Assembly (NCBI RefSeq): GCF_021390595.1
Contig: NZ_JAJEJR010000002.1
Location: 1,674,001-1,738,000 of the forward strand
DNA from: Paraburkholderia sp. HP33-1
GTDB taxonomy: Bacteria; Pseudomonadota; Gammaproteobacteria; Burkholderiales; Burkholderiaceae
Length of the DNA: 64,000 bases
Reading direction: 5' to 3'
Shown: one piece after another, positions 51,678 through 61,202 of the stretch
Position numbering within the stretch: position 1 is the first letter of the stretch
Layout of the letters: each line of letters begins with the position of its first letter
Notes under the pieces: generated by a model
Told to the model about the DNA's origin: nothing
What the model saw: only the letters and a program-made list of their open reading frames with translations
Databases searched by the model: none
Made by a program: the position numbers and the translations under genes

Positions 51678-54424
51678 TGAGCGAACCCGCCGTTCGCATC
51701 GAACACGTCAGCCTGCGCTACGGCAAGACCGTCGCGCTGCGCGACGTTACACAGGACGTGCCCGCAGGGCTCATGGTTGGTCTGATCGGCCCGGACGGCG
51801 TGGGCAAGTCGAGCCTGCTCTCGCTCGTGGCCGGCGCGCGCGCCTTGCAGGAAGGCAAGGTGTGGGTGCTTGGCGGCGACATGGCGAGCAAGCAGCATCG
51901 CGACGAGGTTTGCCCGCGCATCGCGTACATGCCGCAGGGCCTCGGCAAGAATCTCTACCCCACGCTCTCCGTCGAAGAGAATCTGCAATTCTTCGGGCGA
52001 CTGTTCGGTCACGACGAAGGCGAACGGCGCCGCCGCATCGACGCGCTCACGCGCAGCACCGGCCTCGATCCCTTTCTCGCGCGGCCAGCCGGCAAGCTCT
52101 CGGGCGGCATGAAGCAAAAGCTCGGCCTGTGCTGCGCGCTGATCCACGACCCCGATCTGCTGATTCTCGACGAGCCCACCACGGGCGTCGATCCGCTTGC
52201 GCGCGCGCAGTTCTGGGACCTCATCAACGGCATCCGCAAGGAGCGCCCTTCGATGAGCGTGATCGTCGCGACCGCGTATATGGACGAGGCGCAGCGTTTC
52301 GACTGGCTGATCGCGATGGACGACGGCGCGATTCTCGCGACCGGCACGCCGGCCGAACTGCTTGCGCGCACTGCGACGGAATCGCTCGAAGAAGCCTTCA
52401 TCGCCCTTCTGCCCGAGTCCAGAAAGCGCGGCCACGAGCCGGTGCGGATCGTGCCGCTGCAAGCCGACGAGCACGCGGAAATCGCGATCGAAGCGAAGGA
52501 CCTGACGATGCGCTTCGGCGACTTCGTCGCGGTGGACCACGTGAGCTTTCGCATTCGCCGCGGTGAAATTTTCGGCTTTCTCGGCTCGAACGGCTGCGGC
52601 AAGTCCACCACGATGAAGATGCTCACGGGCCTGTTGCCGGCGAGCGAAGGTAAAGCGTGGCTGTTCGGGCGCGAGGTGGACCCGCGCGACCTCGACACGC
52701 GCCGTCGCGTGGGCTACATGTCGCAGGCATTTTCGCTGTACAGCGAACTCACGGTGCGGCAAAACCTCGTGCTGCACGCGCGGCTCTTTCACGTGCCAGA
52801 GGCGCAGATCGAGGCGCGCGTGACCGAGATGGTCGAGCGTTTCGCTCTGGCCGAAGTACTCGACACGCTGCCCGAGAGCCTGCCGCTCGGCGTGCGTCAG
52901 CGCCTCTCGCTTGCGGTGGCGATGGTGCACAAGCCCGAACTGCTGATTCTCGACGAGCCGACTTCGGGCGTCGATCCCGTGGCGCGCGACAACTTCTGGC
53001 GCCTGCTCATCGCGCTCGCCCGCGAAGATCACGTGACGATCTTCATCTCCACGCACTTCATGAACGAAGCCGGGCGCTGCGACCGCATCTCGCTCATGCA
53101 CGCGGGCCGCGTGCTCGTGAGCGACACGCCGGAAGCCATCACGAAAGAGCGCGGCGCGGCAACGCTCGAAGAGGCATTCATCGCGTATCTCGTCGACGCG
53201 GGCGCGGGCACCGAACCCAGCGCGACGGGCGAACTCGCGGCGCTCGGCGAAAGCGCCGCGAAAGAGGCTAAAGCAAGCGCTGAGCACGCGCGGCAGCGTG
53301 GCTTCAGCTTCCAGCGCGCGTACAGCTACATGTGGCGCGAAGCGCTGGAGCTGCGCCGCGACCCGGTGCGCGCCACGCTCGCGCTTGCGGGTTCGCTGCT
53401 GCTGCTCTTCGTGATGGGCTTCGGCATCAGCATGGACGTCGAGGACCTGCGTTTCGCCGTGCTCGACCATGACCGGACCACGCTTTCCCAGAACTACGAA
53501 TTAAACCTGGCGGGCTCGCGCTACTTCATCGAGCAGCCGCCCATTGCGAACCATGCGGAGTTGGACCAGCGCATGCGCAGCGGCGAACTCGCGCTCGCGC
53601 TCGAAATTCCGCCTGGCTTCGCGCGCGACGTGGCGCGCGGCAGACCTGTGCAGATCGGTGTGTGGATCGACGGCGCGATGCCGCAGCGCGCGGAGACGGT
53701 GCGTGGCTACGTGCAAGGCATGCACCAGGGGTGGCTGCTTCAGCAGGCCACGCAGCGTCTGGGCACGACCGCGGAGTCAGCCGTGTCGGTGCAAACGCGC
53801 TTTCGCTACAACCCCGACGTGCGCAGCCTGCCCGCCATGGTGCCGGCCGTGATCCCGGTGCTGCTGCTCATGATGCCGGCCATGCTCACCGCGCTCGCCG
53901 TAGTGCGGGAAAAGGAGCTGGGCTCGATCATCAATCTCTATGTCACACCGGTGACGCGGCTCGAATTCCTGCTCGGCAAGCAGGCGCCCTATGTGCTGCT
54001 GGCGCTGCTCAATTTCCTGCTGATGACGCTGCTCGCCGTGACCGTGTTCGGGGTGCCGGTCAAGGGCAGTTTCCTGACACTGCTTGGCGCAGCCGTGCTC
54101 TACAGCCTGTGCGCGACGGCCATCGGCCTGCTAGCCTCCACGTTCACGAAGAGCCAGATCGCCGCGCTCTTCTTCACGATGATCGGCACGATGGTGCCGT
54201 CCGTGCAGTTCGCGGGGCTGCTCACTCCCGTTTCCTCGCTGGAGGGCGCGGGGCGCGTGATCGGGCAGATCTATCCGGCGAGCTACATGCTCACGATCAG
54301 CCGCGGCGTGTTCAACAAGGCACTCCATTTCGGCGACCTCTGGCAGTCGTTCTGGCCGCTCGCCATCGCAACGCCCATCGTGCTTGGCCTGACCGTCGCG
54401 CTGCTCAAGAAGCAGGAGACCTGA
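51677..54424 (+). CDS. rbbA: RbbA-type double-ATPase ABC transporter fused to permease
   Basis: 915 residues, the length of E. coli RbbA/YhiH. Two ABC ATPase domains come first. Domain 1 has GPDGVGKSS, the signature LSGGMKQK and [13 protein letters not shown]. Domain 2 has [10 protein letters not shown], the degenerate signature [12 protein letters not shown] and [13 protein letters not shown]. From about residue 550 an ABC-2 permease part follows with one N-terminal helix, a periplasmic loop and five C-terminal helices. In E. coli the protein is membrane-bound and was reported to bind ribosomes with ATPase activity; as an exporter it would pair with YhhJ. Whether the ribosome role holds here is unknown. 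Confidence 0.94.
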   Translation: MSEPAVRIEHVSLRYGKTVALRDVTQDVPAGLMVGLIGPDGVGKSSLLSLVAGARALQEGKVWVLGGDMASKQHRDEVCPRIAYMPQGLGKNLYPTLSVEENLQFFGRLFGHDEGERRRRIDALTRSTGLDPFLARPAGKLSGGMKQKLGLCCALIHDPDLLILDEPTTGVDPLARAQFWDLINGIRKERPSMSVIVATAYMDEAQRFDWLIAMDDGAILATGTPAELLARTATESLEEAFIALLPESRKRGHEPVRIVPLQADEHAEIAIEAKDLTMRFGDFVAVDHVSFRIRRGEIFGFLGSNGCGKSTTMKMLTGLLPASEGKAWLFGREVDPRDLDTRRRVGYMSQAFSLYSELTVRQNLVLHARLFHVPEAQIEARVTEMVERFALAEVLDTLPESLPLGVRQRLSLAVAMVHKPELLILDEPTSGVDPVARDNFWRLLIALAREDHVTIFISTHFMNEAGRCDRISLMHAGRVLVSDTPEAITKERGAATLEEAFIAYLVDAGAGTEPSATGELAALGESAAKEAKASAEHARQRGFSFQRAYSYMWREALELRRDPVRATLALAGSLLLLFVMGFGISMDVEDLRFAVLDHDRTTLSQNYELNLAGSRYFIEQPPIANHAELDQRMRSGELALALEIPPGFARDVARGRPVQIGVWIDGAMPQRAETVRGYVQGMHQGWLLQQATQRLGTTAESAVSVQTRFRYNPDVRSLPAMVPAVIPVLLLMMPAMLTALAVVREKELGSIINLYVTPVTRLEFLLGKQAPYVLLALLNFLLMTLLAVTVFGVPVKGSFLTLLGAAVLYSLCATAIGLLASTFTKSQIAALFFTMIGTMVPSVQFAGLLTPVSSLEGAGRVIGQIYPASYMLTISRGVFNKALHFGDLWQSFWPLAIATPIVLGLTVALLKKQET

Positions 54425-54425
54425 C

Positions 54426-55553
54426 ATGGGCCGCCATCTCGCCAACATCTACCGCCTCGGCGTCAAGGAACTCTGGAGCCTCGCGCGCGACCCCATGCTG
54501 CTGCTGCTCATCGTGTTCTCGTTCACGGCGATGATCTATTCGTCAGCGACCGCGCGGCCCGAATCGCTGCACATGGCGCCCATCGCCGTGATCGACCACG
54601 ACGTCTCACCGCTCTCGCAGCGCATCATCCAGGCGTTCTTCCCGCCGCACTTTCTCGCGCCGCAGCACGTCACGCCCGCCGAGGCCGACGCGGGCATGGA
54701 CGCGGGCCGCTACACCTTCGTGCTCAACATTCCGCCCAACCTGCAGCGCGACGTACTCGCGGGCCGCTCGGCCGAGGTGCAGCTCAACGTGGACGCCACG
54801 CGCATGACCCAGGCGTTCACGGGCAGCAGCTACATCCAGCAGATGCTCGGCGATGAAGTGGGCACCTTCGTGAACCGCTATCGCGCGTCGGATGAATCGC
54901 CTGTCGATCTCGCGGTGCGCATGCGCTTCAATCCGAATCTCACGCAGGCGTGGTTCGGCTCGCTCATGGAGATCATCAACAACGTGACGATGCTCTCCAT
55001 CATCCTCACGGGTGCGGCGCTCATACGCGAGCGCGAGCACGGCACCATCGAGCACCTGCTCGTCATGCCCGTCACGCCCACCGAGATCATGCTCGCCAAG
55101 ATCTGGTCGATGGGGCTCGTGGTGCTCGTCGCGGCGGCGTTCTCGCTCACCTTCGTCGTGCGCGGCGCGCTGCACGTCCCCATAGAAGGCTCGGTTGCGC
55201 TCTTTCTCGCGGGCGCGGCGCTGCACCTGTTCGCCACCACCGCAATGGGCATCTTCATGGCCACGCTCGCGCGCAGCATGCCGCAGTTCGGCATGCTGCT
55301 CGTGCTCGTGCTGCTGCCGCTGCAAATGCTCTCCGGCGGCAACACGCCGCGCGAGTCCATGCCGCAGTTCGTGCAGAACATCATGCTCGTCGCGCCCACC
55401 ACCCACTTCGTCGAGCTCGGCCAGGCCATTCTCTTTCGCGGTGCGGGCATCGCCGTCGTCTGGCAGCCATTTCTCTGGCTCGCCGTGATCGGCAGCGTGC
55501 TGTTCGCGTTCTCGCTCATGCGCTTTCGCAAGACGCTTAGCCAGATGGCGTGA
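54426..55553 (+). CDS. yhhJ: ABC-2 type permease (YhhJ type)
   Basis: 375 residues. The first membrane helix (DPMLLLLIVFSFTAMIYSS) is followed by a periplasmic domain of ~150 residues and then five C-terminal helices. EREHGTIEHLLVMPVTPTEIMLAKIW is the ABC-2 permease signature loop, and LLPLQMLSGGNTPRESMPQFVQ is the family hallmark. It is only one base past the rbbA stop, which ensures matched production. It completes the yhiI-rbbA-yhhJ exporter set. Confidence 0.94.
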   Translation: MGRHLANIYRLGVKELWSLARDPMLLLLIVFSFTAMIYSSATARPESLHMAPIAVIDHDVSPLSQRIIQAFFPPHFLAPQHVTPAEADAGMDAGRYTFVLNIPPNLQRDVLAGRSAEVQLNVDATRMTQAFTGSSYIQQMLGDEVGTFVNRYRASDESPVDLAVRMRFNPNLTQAWFGSLMEIINNVTMLSIILTGAALIREREHGTIEHLLVMPVTPTEIMLAKIWSMGLVVLVAAAFSLTFVVRGALHVPIEGSVALFLAGAALHLFATTAMGIFMATLARSMPQFGMLLVLVLLPLQMLSGGNTPRESMPQFVQNIMLVAPTTHFVELGQAILFRGAGIAVVWQPFLWLAVIGSVLFAFSLMRFRKTLSQMA

Positions 55554-55760
55554 TTCCGGCGCGCACGAGGCGGCTTTTATTGCGCAAATTAGCCTGCCTT
55601 TATTGCGCAGATTGGCTTTGTGCTTGCAGCGAGTTTTTAATACCTTGATACCTGCAGCGGCACTGAAATTGCTGTGCAATGGTTTTGATTCAACGCGATG
55701 CGTTGGACATCGACGCGTCGTCAGCCTGCATTGACCTTTCAATGGAGCCAACAGATCGTC

Positions 55761-56483
55761 ATGACCACGCATACAGAATGTCAGGATCACGGCGGCGAGG
55801 CCGCTTCAGACCCGTCCCGCGAGCCCGCCACCACGCCTTCACAGCCGTCGCGCCGCCGCTTCCTGCAATCGGCGGCGGCCGCCGCGACGATCGGCGCGGC
55901 ACCTCATTTGCGCGCGCAAACGCAAGCGCCGGCCCCAGCCTCACCCGCGCCGCAAAGCAACCCCGTGGTGCCGCCACGCCCCGTCACGCTGACCGTCAAC
56001 GGCCGCGCCTACACGCTGCAACTCGAACCGCGCGTGACCCTGCTCGACGCGTTGCGCGAATACGCGGGACTGATGGGCACGAAGAAAGGCTGCGACCGCG
56101 GTCAATGCGGCGCCTGCACGGTGCTCGTCGACGGCCGCCGCATCAACTCGTGCCTGACGCTCGCGGTCATGCATGAAGGCGAGACCATCACGACGGTCGA
56201 AGGACTCGCGAGCAACGGCGCGTTGAGTCCGGTGCAGCGCGCGTTCATCGAACACGATGCGTTCCAGTGCGGCTACTGTACGCCGGGGCAGTTGTGCTCG
56301 GCGACTGCCCTGCTCAGCGAATTCCGCAACGGCACCGCCAGCACCATGACCGCCGACGTGCGCGCGCGCCCTGCCGCGCTTAGCGACGATGAAATCCGCG
56401 AACGCATGAGCGGCAACATCTGCCGCTGTGGCGCGTACGTGAACATCGTCGCCGCGGTGCGCGCCGCGCACGACAACGCCTGA
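55761..56483 (+). CDS. paoA: aldehyde oxidoreductase small [2Fe-2S] subunit, Tat-exported (PaoA type)
   Basis: 240 residues. The twin-arginine signal is SRRRFLQSAAAAATIGAAP (residues ~30-49). The plant-type [2Fe-2S] domain has CDRGQCGACTVLVDG plus a later Cys; the all-helical second cluster domain has CGYCTPGQ and CRCGAY. It passes electrons out from the molybdenum subunit. The ATG at 55761 has no close strong ribosome site, so the exact start is not certain, but the Tat motif supports it. The leader after yhhJ (~200 bases) separates this operon from the efflux operon. Confidence 0.92.
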   Translation: MTTHTECQDHGGEAASDPSREPATTPSQPSRRRFLQSAAAAATIGAAPHLRAQTQAPAPASPAPQSNPVVPPRPVTLTVNGRAYTLQLEPRVTLLDALREYAGLMGTKKGCDRGQCGACTVLVDGRRINSCLTLAVMHEGETITTVEGLASNGALSPVQRAFIEHDAFQCGYCTPGQLCSATALLSEFRNGTASTMTADVRARPAALSDDEIRERMSGNICRCGAYVNIVAAVRAAHDNA

Positions 56484-56497
56484 TAACGGAGACCGAC

Positions 56498-57499
56498 ATG
56501 GATGCGATCTCCTACGAGCGCGCCGGCGACGTCGCCGGCGCGGTACGCGCCGCGCAGCAACCGGGCGCGGTGTTTATCGGCGGCGGCACGAATCTGCTCG
56601 ATCTGATGAAGGGTGGCGTCGCGCGACCGGTACGGCTCATCGATATCACGCATATCAGCGGCCTCGACTCGGTGACGACGCTACCCGGCGGCGGCATCCG
56701 CATCGGCGCGCTGGTACGCAATAGCGACGCGGCGAATCACGCGCTGGTGCGTGAGCAGTACCCGCTGCTGTCGCAAGCGCTGCTCGCGGGTGCGTCGCCG
56801 CAGTTGCGCAACATGGCGACGGTCGGCGGCAATCTGCTGCAACGCACCCGCTGCGGCTACTTCTACGACACGGCGTTCACGCAATGCAACAAGCGCATGC
56901 CCGGCAGCGGCTGCGCGGCGCTCGACGGCCACAACCGCTCGCACGCGATTCTCGGCACGAGCCCGCAATGCATCGCGGTCAATCCGTCGGACATGAGCGT
57001 CGCGCTGGCCGCGCTCGATGCGCTGGTGCGCGTGAGCGGCCCCAACGGCGAGCGCACCATCGCCTTCGCCGATTTCCACCGCCTGCCGGGCGACCGGCCC
57101 GACGTCGATACCACCTTGCAGCCCGGCGAGTTGATCACCGCGGTCGATCTGCCGCCGCCGCTTTTCAGCGCGCATTCGCATTATCTGAAGGTGCGTGACC
57201 GCGCCAGTTACGCGTTCGCGCTGGTATCGGTCGCCGCCGCGTTGCAGATGGACGGCGAGCGCGTGCAGAGCGCGCGCATCGCGCTCGGCGGCGTCGCGCA
57301 CAAACCGTGGCGCGCGAACGCGGCCGAGCAGATGCTGAGCGGCCAGCCGCTCAGTCAGGCCACGCTGAAAAATGCTGCCGCGGCCGCGTTGAGTGGCGCG
57401 CAGCCGCGCCACGACAACGCTTTCAAGGTCCAGCTCGCGCAACGCGCGATCGTGCGTGCGGTCAATCAGGCCGCCGGTTACGCGGGAGGTGTCGCATGA
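56498..57499 (+). CDS. paoB: aldehyde oxidoreductase FAD subunit (PaoB type)
   Basis: 333 residues. FIGGGTNLLDLMKGG and the FAD loop SPQLRNMATVGGNLLQRTRCGYFYD match the xanthine-dehydrogenase medium subunit. The cysteines of RTRCGYF, TQCNKRMPGSGC fit the extra [4Fe-4S] cluster known from E. coli PaoB, absent from most family members. It connects the iron-sulfur centres to the flavin. It starts 14 bases after paoA (ACGGAGA site) and overlaps paoC by four bases (ATGA). Confidence 0.93.
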   Translation: MDAISYERAGDVAGAVRAAQQPGAVFIGGGTNLLDLMKGGVARPVRLIDITHISGLDSVTTLPGGGIRIGALVRNSDAANHALVREQYPLLSQALLAGASPQLRNMATVGGNLLQRTRCGYFYDTAFTQCNKRMPGSGCAALDGHNRSHAILGTSPQCIAVNPSDMSVALAALDALVRVSGPNGERTIAFADFHRLPGDRPDVDTTLQPGELITAVDLPPPLFSAHSHYLKVRDRASYAFALVSVAAALQMDGERVQSARIALGGVAHKPWRANAAEQMLSGQPLSQATLKNAAAAALSGAQPRHDNAFKVQLAQRAIVRAVNQAAGYAGGVA

Positions 57500-59709
57500 A
57501 TCTGACCGGACAACCGCTCGATCGCGTCGACGCTCTGCTGAAGGTGACCGGCGAGGCGCGTTATGCAGCCGAATTTCCCGCCGCGCGACTCGCGCATGCG
57601 GTGCTCGTGACGAGCACGATCGCCCAGGGCACGATCGCGTCGATCGATGCGAGCCGCGCCGAGGCCGTACCCGGCGTGCTGCTCGTGATGACCTACCAGA
57701 ACGCGCCGCGCCTGCCGAACGGCGGCAAGCCCGCGCTCGCGCCGCCCGCGGGCCGGCGTCTGTCGCTTCTGCAGGACAACGAAGTGCATTACAACAACGA
57801 GCCGGTCGCGGTGGTCGTCGCCGATACGCTCGAACATGCGGCCGACGCCGCGCGCCAGTTGCGCATCGTCTATCAGCCCGGCGCCGCAGCGCTCGACTTC
57901 GAGCAGGCGAAGGCGCACGCGCATGCGCCGGACAGACCGCAGGGCCGTCAGACCGACACCCAGCGCGGCAGCTTCGAGGACGGCATGCAAAGTGGCGACG
58001 TGCATATCGACGCCACCTACACGACGCCGATCGAGCATCACAACCCGATGGAGCCGCACGCGACGATGGCGCAGTGGGACGGCCCGCAACTGACGCTCTA
58101 CGATTCGACCCAGGGCGTGAGCGGCGCCGCGCTGGTGCTCGCGAAGACGTTCGGCATTCCGGTGTCCGACGTGCGCGTGATCTCGCCGCTGATCGGCGGC
58201 GGCTTCGGCTGCAAGGGCTCGTCGTGGTCGCACGTGTCGCTATGCGTGATGGCCGCGCGGCAAACCGGCCGGCCCGTGCGGCTCGCGCTCGAACGTCCGC
58301 AGATGTTCGGCCCGGTCGGCGCGCGGCCGCGCACCGAACAGCACTTCGTGATCGCCGCGCGGCATGACGGCACGCTGACCGCGATGCGTCACGACAGCAT
58401 CTCGAACACGTCGATGATCGAAGACTGGACCGAGACCTGCTGCATGGTCACGCGCATGCTCTACGCGGTGCCCAACCAGATCACGACGCATCGGCTCGTG
58501 CAGCTCAATGTCGGCACCCCGACCTACATGCGCGCGCCCGGCGAAACCACCGGCTCGTTCGCGCTCGAATCGGCGATGGACGAACTCGCCGTCGCGCTGA
58601 ACATGGACCCGCTTGCACTGCGTCTGAAGAACTACGCGGACAGCGATCCGCAGGAGCACAAGCCCTGGTCGGGCAAGTCGCTGCGCGAGTGCTACCAGAT
58701 CGGCGCCGAGAAGTTCGGCTGGTCGCGCCGTCCGCATGCGCCACGTTCGATGCGCGAAGGCAACACGCTGATCGGCTACGGCATGGCGACCGCGACCTAT
58801 CCGGCCAACCGCAGCGAGGCGTCGGCACTTGCGCAGATTCTGCCGGACGGCACCGCGGTGGTCGCATCGGGCACGCAGGAACTCGGCACCGGCACCTATA
58901 CCGTGATGACCCAGGTCGCCGCCGATGCGCTCGGCTTCACGCCCGAGCAAATCCACTTCGCGCTCGGCGATTCGTCGCTGCCTCGCGCGCCGGTCTCGGG
59001 CGGCTCGCAGTCGGCGGCGAGCGTATCGCCTGCGGTGCGCGACGCGGCAAGCCAGGCGCGCAGCCAGTTGATCGCGCTGGCGCTCGCGGACGCGGCCTCG
59101 CCCGTGCATGGTCTGCCGCTCGAAGACGTCACCGTCGAAAGCGGCTGGGTCGTGAGCCGCTCGCAACCCGGCAAACGCGATCCGGCCGCGGCGATCATCG
59201 CGCGCTCGGGCGGCAAGCCGATCGAGGCCAGCGCGACCGTCAAGCCCGGCGACGAGAAGCAGAAGTACTCGTTCCACTCGTTCGGCGCGGTGTTCGTCGA
59301 GGTCCACGTCGATGCCGAGCTCGGCACAATCCGCGTGCCGCGCGTGGTCGCGGTGTACGACGTCGGCCGCGTGCTGAACCAGAAAACCGCGCGCAGCCAG
59401 ATGCTGGGCGGCATCGTGTGGGGCATCGGCGCGGCGCTGCAGGAGGAAAGCACGCTCGATGCACGCTACGGGCGCTTCACCAACGCGAACCTCGCCGAGT
59501 ATCACGTGCCGGTGAACGCCGATATCGGCACGATCGACATCACGTTCCTCGACCGGCCCGATCCTTATATCAACTCGCTCGGCGTGCGCGGTATCGGCGA
59601 GATCGGCATCACGGCCGTGGTGGCGGCGATCGCGAACGCTGTGTATCACGCGACCGGCGTGCGGGTGCGCGACCTGCCGATCACGCTGGACAAGGTGATG
59701 AGGACCTGA
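57496..59709 (+). CDS. paoC: aldehyde oxidoreductase molybdenum-binding subunit (PaoC type)
   Basis: 737 residues. The first domain has GQPLDRVDALLKVTGEARYAAE. The molybdopterin domains include IGGGFGCKG, MRAPGETTGSFALESAMDELA and TQELGTGTYTV. The probable catalytic Glu is in RGIGEIGITAV near the C-terminus. The enzyme oxidises aromatic or other aldehydes to acids with a molybdopterin-cytosine cofactor in the PaoABC model. It has no signal of its own and would be carried to the periplasm with PaoA by the Tat system. A cofactor gene follows 121 bases on. Confidence 0.94.
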   Translation: MNLTGQPLDRVDALLKVTGEARYAAEFPAARLAHAVLVTSTIAQGTIASIDASRAEAVPGVLLVMTYQNAPRLPNGGKPALAPPAGRRLSLLQDNEVHYNNEPVAVVVADTLEHAADAARQLRIVYQPGAAALDFEQAKAHAHAPDRPQGRQTDTQRGSFEDGMQSGDVHIDATYTTPIEHHNPMEPHATMAQWDGPQLTLYDSTQGVSGAALVLAKTFGIPVSDVRVISPLIGGGFGCKGSSWSHVSLCVMAARQTGRPVRLALERPQMFGPVGARPRTEQHFVIAARHDGTLTAMRHDSISNTSMIEDWTETCCMVTRMLYAVPNQITTHRLVQLNVGTPTYMRAPGETTGSFALESAMDELAVALNMDPLALRLKNYADSDPQEHKPWSGKSLRECYQIGAEKFGWSRRPHAPRSMREGNTLIGYGMATATYPANRSEASALAQILPDGTAVVASGTQELGTGTYTVMTQVAADALGFTPEQIHFALGDSSLPRAPVSGGSQSAASVSPAVRDAASQARSQLIALALADAASPVHGLPLEDVTVESGWVVSRSQPGKRDPAAAIIARSGGKPIEASATVKPGDEKQKYSFHSFGAVFVEVHVDAELGTIRVPRVVAVYDVGRVLNQKTARSQMLGGIVWGIGAALQEESTLDARYGRFTNANLAEYHVPVNADIGTIDITFLDRPDPYINSLGVRGIGEIGITAVVAAIANAVYHATGVRVRDLPITLDKVMRT

Positions 59710-59830
59710 ACGGGCGGTGGTGATCGACGCATGGCAAGGGCACGGAACGGCAGGCGGCTCGCATCGCCGCTTGCCTCCCACCCCGTCGCACCGCACAATC
59801 GGGGGCATTCCTGACTACCGGTATCCGCTG

Positions 59831-60418
59831 ATGGCCTACGCCTCGCTCGCCACTGGCGTGTTGCTCGCCGCCGGTTTCGGCTCGCGCTTCGATCCGAACG
59901 GGCTGCACAACAAACTGCTCGCGCGCATGCCCGACGGCACGCCGGTTGCGCATGAAGCCGCGCATCGGCTGCTACGGGTCGTGACGCGAGTGCTCGCCGT
60001 GGTGCGGCCGGGCTCCGACGCGCTCGCCCGCGTGCTGAACGACGCCGGCTGCGATGTGGTGTTTGCGGCGAGCGCTGAGCGCGGCATGGGCGCAAGTCTC
60101 GCCGCGGGCATCGCGGCGAGCGACGAGGCCGAGGGCTGGCTCGTCGCGCTGGCCGACATGCCGCGCATCGCGCTGCCGACGATCGAAGCGGTAGCGCGCG
60201 CGCTCGACAACGGCGCGCCGCTCGTCGCGCCGTTCTACGAAGGCCAGCGCGGCCATCCGGTCGGCTTCGGCATCGAGCATCGCAACGCGCTGCTCGCGCT
60301 GGACGGCGACACTGGCGCGAAAGCGCTGCTGATGTCACACGCGCTGACGCGCATCGACGTCGACGACCCGGGCATCTTGCGCGACGTCGATACGCCGGAG
60401 GATTTGCGCGCGCTCTAG
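59831..60418 (+). CDS. MocA/MobA-like molybdenum cofactor nucleotidyltransferase
   Basis: 195 residues. LLAAGFGSRFDPNGLHNKLL is the nucleotide-binding loop, a bit different from the usual LAAGxGSRxGxxK, and LADMPRI plus the C-terminal VDTPEDL are typical. The protein would add CMP to molybdopterin, giving the MCD form that PaoC-type enzymes need. Its position directly after paoABC, where E. coli has the XdhC-like PaoD, fits this task. Its stop overlaps the stop of the convergent regulator gene in a shared CTAG. Confidence 0.85.
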   Translation: MAYASLATGVLLAAGFGSRFDPNGLHNKLLARMPDGTPVAHEAAHRLLRVVTRVLAVVRPGSDALARVLNDAGCDVVFAASAERGMGASLAAGIAASDEAEGWLVALADMPRIALPTIEAVARALDNGAPLVAPFYEGQRGHPVGFGIEHRNALLALDGDTGAKALLMSHALTRIDVDDPGILRDVDTPEDLRAL

Positions 60419-61113
60419 GCCTCGCCGAGACTGGCCGCCCGCAGCCGCTCGAAATCGAGGATGGCGATTTCCCCGGATTTCAGACTCACGATGCGCTGAC
60501 TCTCGAGGCTCCTGAGCAACTGATTCGTGGTCTGCCGCGACAGCGACACCATCGAAGCCAGGCTGTCCTGCGAGACGCGTATCCTCGTCTGCGATGCGTT
60601 CAGACCGCCATAACCTCCGGCGATCACGAGCAGGCGGTTCGCTACGCGCTGCGCCGCGGGCAACAACCTCATCGCCTCGGTGTTCTCGAACAGAACCCGC
60701 AATCTTTGCGCCATCAACAACGCGAAATCGCGCCAATAGCTCGGCGTGGCATCGAGCAGATCCCGCAGCGCGGCTTCGGGCACATGCAACAGAAGCGTGC
60801 GGGTGACGGCAGTGGCATCGTTCGGACGCGGCAGCCCATCGAACAGCGAGATTTCGCCGACCCACGCGGTCGGTCCAAGCTCCGCGAGCAACGCCTCTTT
60901 CCCGTCCATGCCGACCGAACCGATCGCGAGCGCGCCGCCCAGCACCGCATACAGACCATCGGACGGGTCGCCACGCCGATACAGCGTCTGGCCTTTTTCG
61001 AGCGTGCGCAGGACGGCGTGACTCACGAGGGCGTCGCGCAACCCGACGGGCAGGCTCTGGTACCACGGCGTCGTTTCGAGTTGCGACCGGTAGCGGTGCA
61101 GACTGGCTTCCAT
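60415..61113 (-). CDS. Crp/Fnr-family transcriptional regulator
   Basis: 232 residues. The cyclic-nucleotide-binding-like beta barrel is residues ~20-130 (LEKGQTLYRRGDPSDGLYAVLGGALAIG, VGEISLFDGLPRPNDATA). The C-terminal winged helix contains VSQDSLASMVSLSRQTTNQLLRSLESQRIV. No Cys for an iron-sulfur cluster is seen near the N-terminus, so it is not an Fnr-type oxygen sensor. It is convergent with the Pao operon and divergent from the aldolase gene. A symmetric site lies 13 bases upstream of its start. Confidence 0.92.
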   Translation of the reverse strand: MEASLHRYRSQLETTPWYQSLPVGLRDALVSHAVLRTLEKGQTLYRRGDPSDGLYAVLGGALAIGSVGMDGKEALLAELGPTAWVGEISLFDGLPRPNDATAVTRTLLLHVPEAALRDLLDATPSYWRDFALLMAQRLRVLFENTEAMRLLPAAQRVANRLLVIAGGYGGLNASQTRIRVSQDSLASMVSLSRQTTNQLLRSLESQRIVSLKSGEIAILDFERLRAASLGEA

Positions 61114-61125
61114 GGGCGGATCGAC

Positions 61126-61143
61126 CTGTCGTCTATCTGACAG
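61126..61143. promoter_or_regulatory. 18-bp dyad in the crp-like/aldolase divergent region
   Basis: CTGTC and GACAG flank an 8-base spacer (61126-61143). It lies 13 bases in front of the regulator start and 60 bases before the aldolase start. The size suits a dimeric Crp-family protein, so it may be an autoregulatory or shared site. Confidence 0.4.
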
Positions 61144-61202
61144 ATTTTAGGCGGCTTCGCGCGCATCATGTGGACTCGTATCCTCAATCAAGGAGTATCG
61201 AC

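Noticed and set aside
51356..53470. 704-codon open frame on the minus strand
   Set aside because: Antisense shadow of yhiI and rbbA, which have complete motifs in their own frames.
58240..59808. 522-codon open frame on the minus strand
   Set aside because: Antisense shadow of paoC; no recognisable domain.
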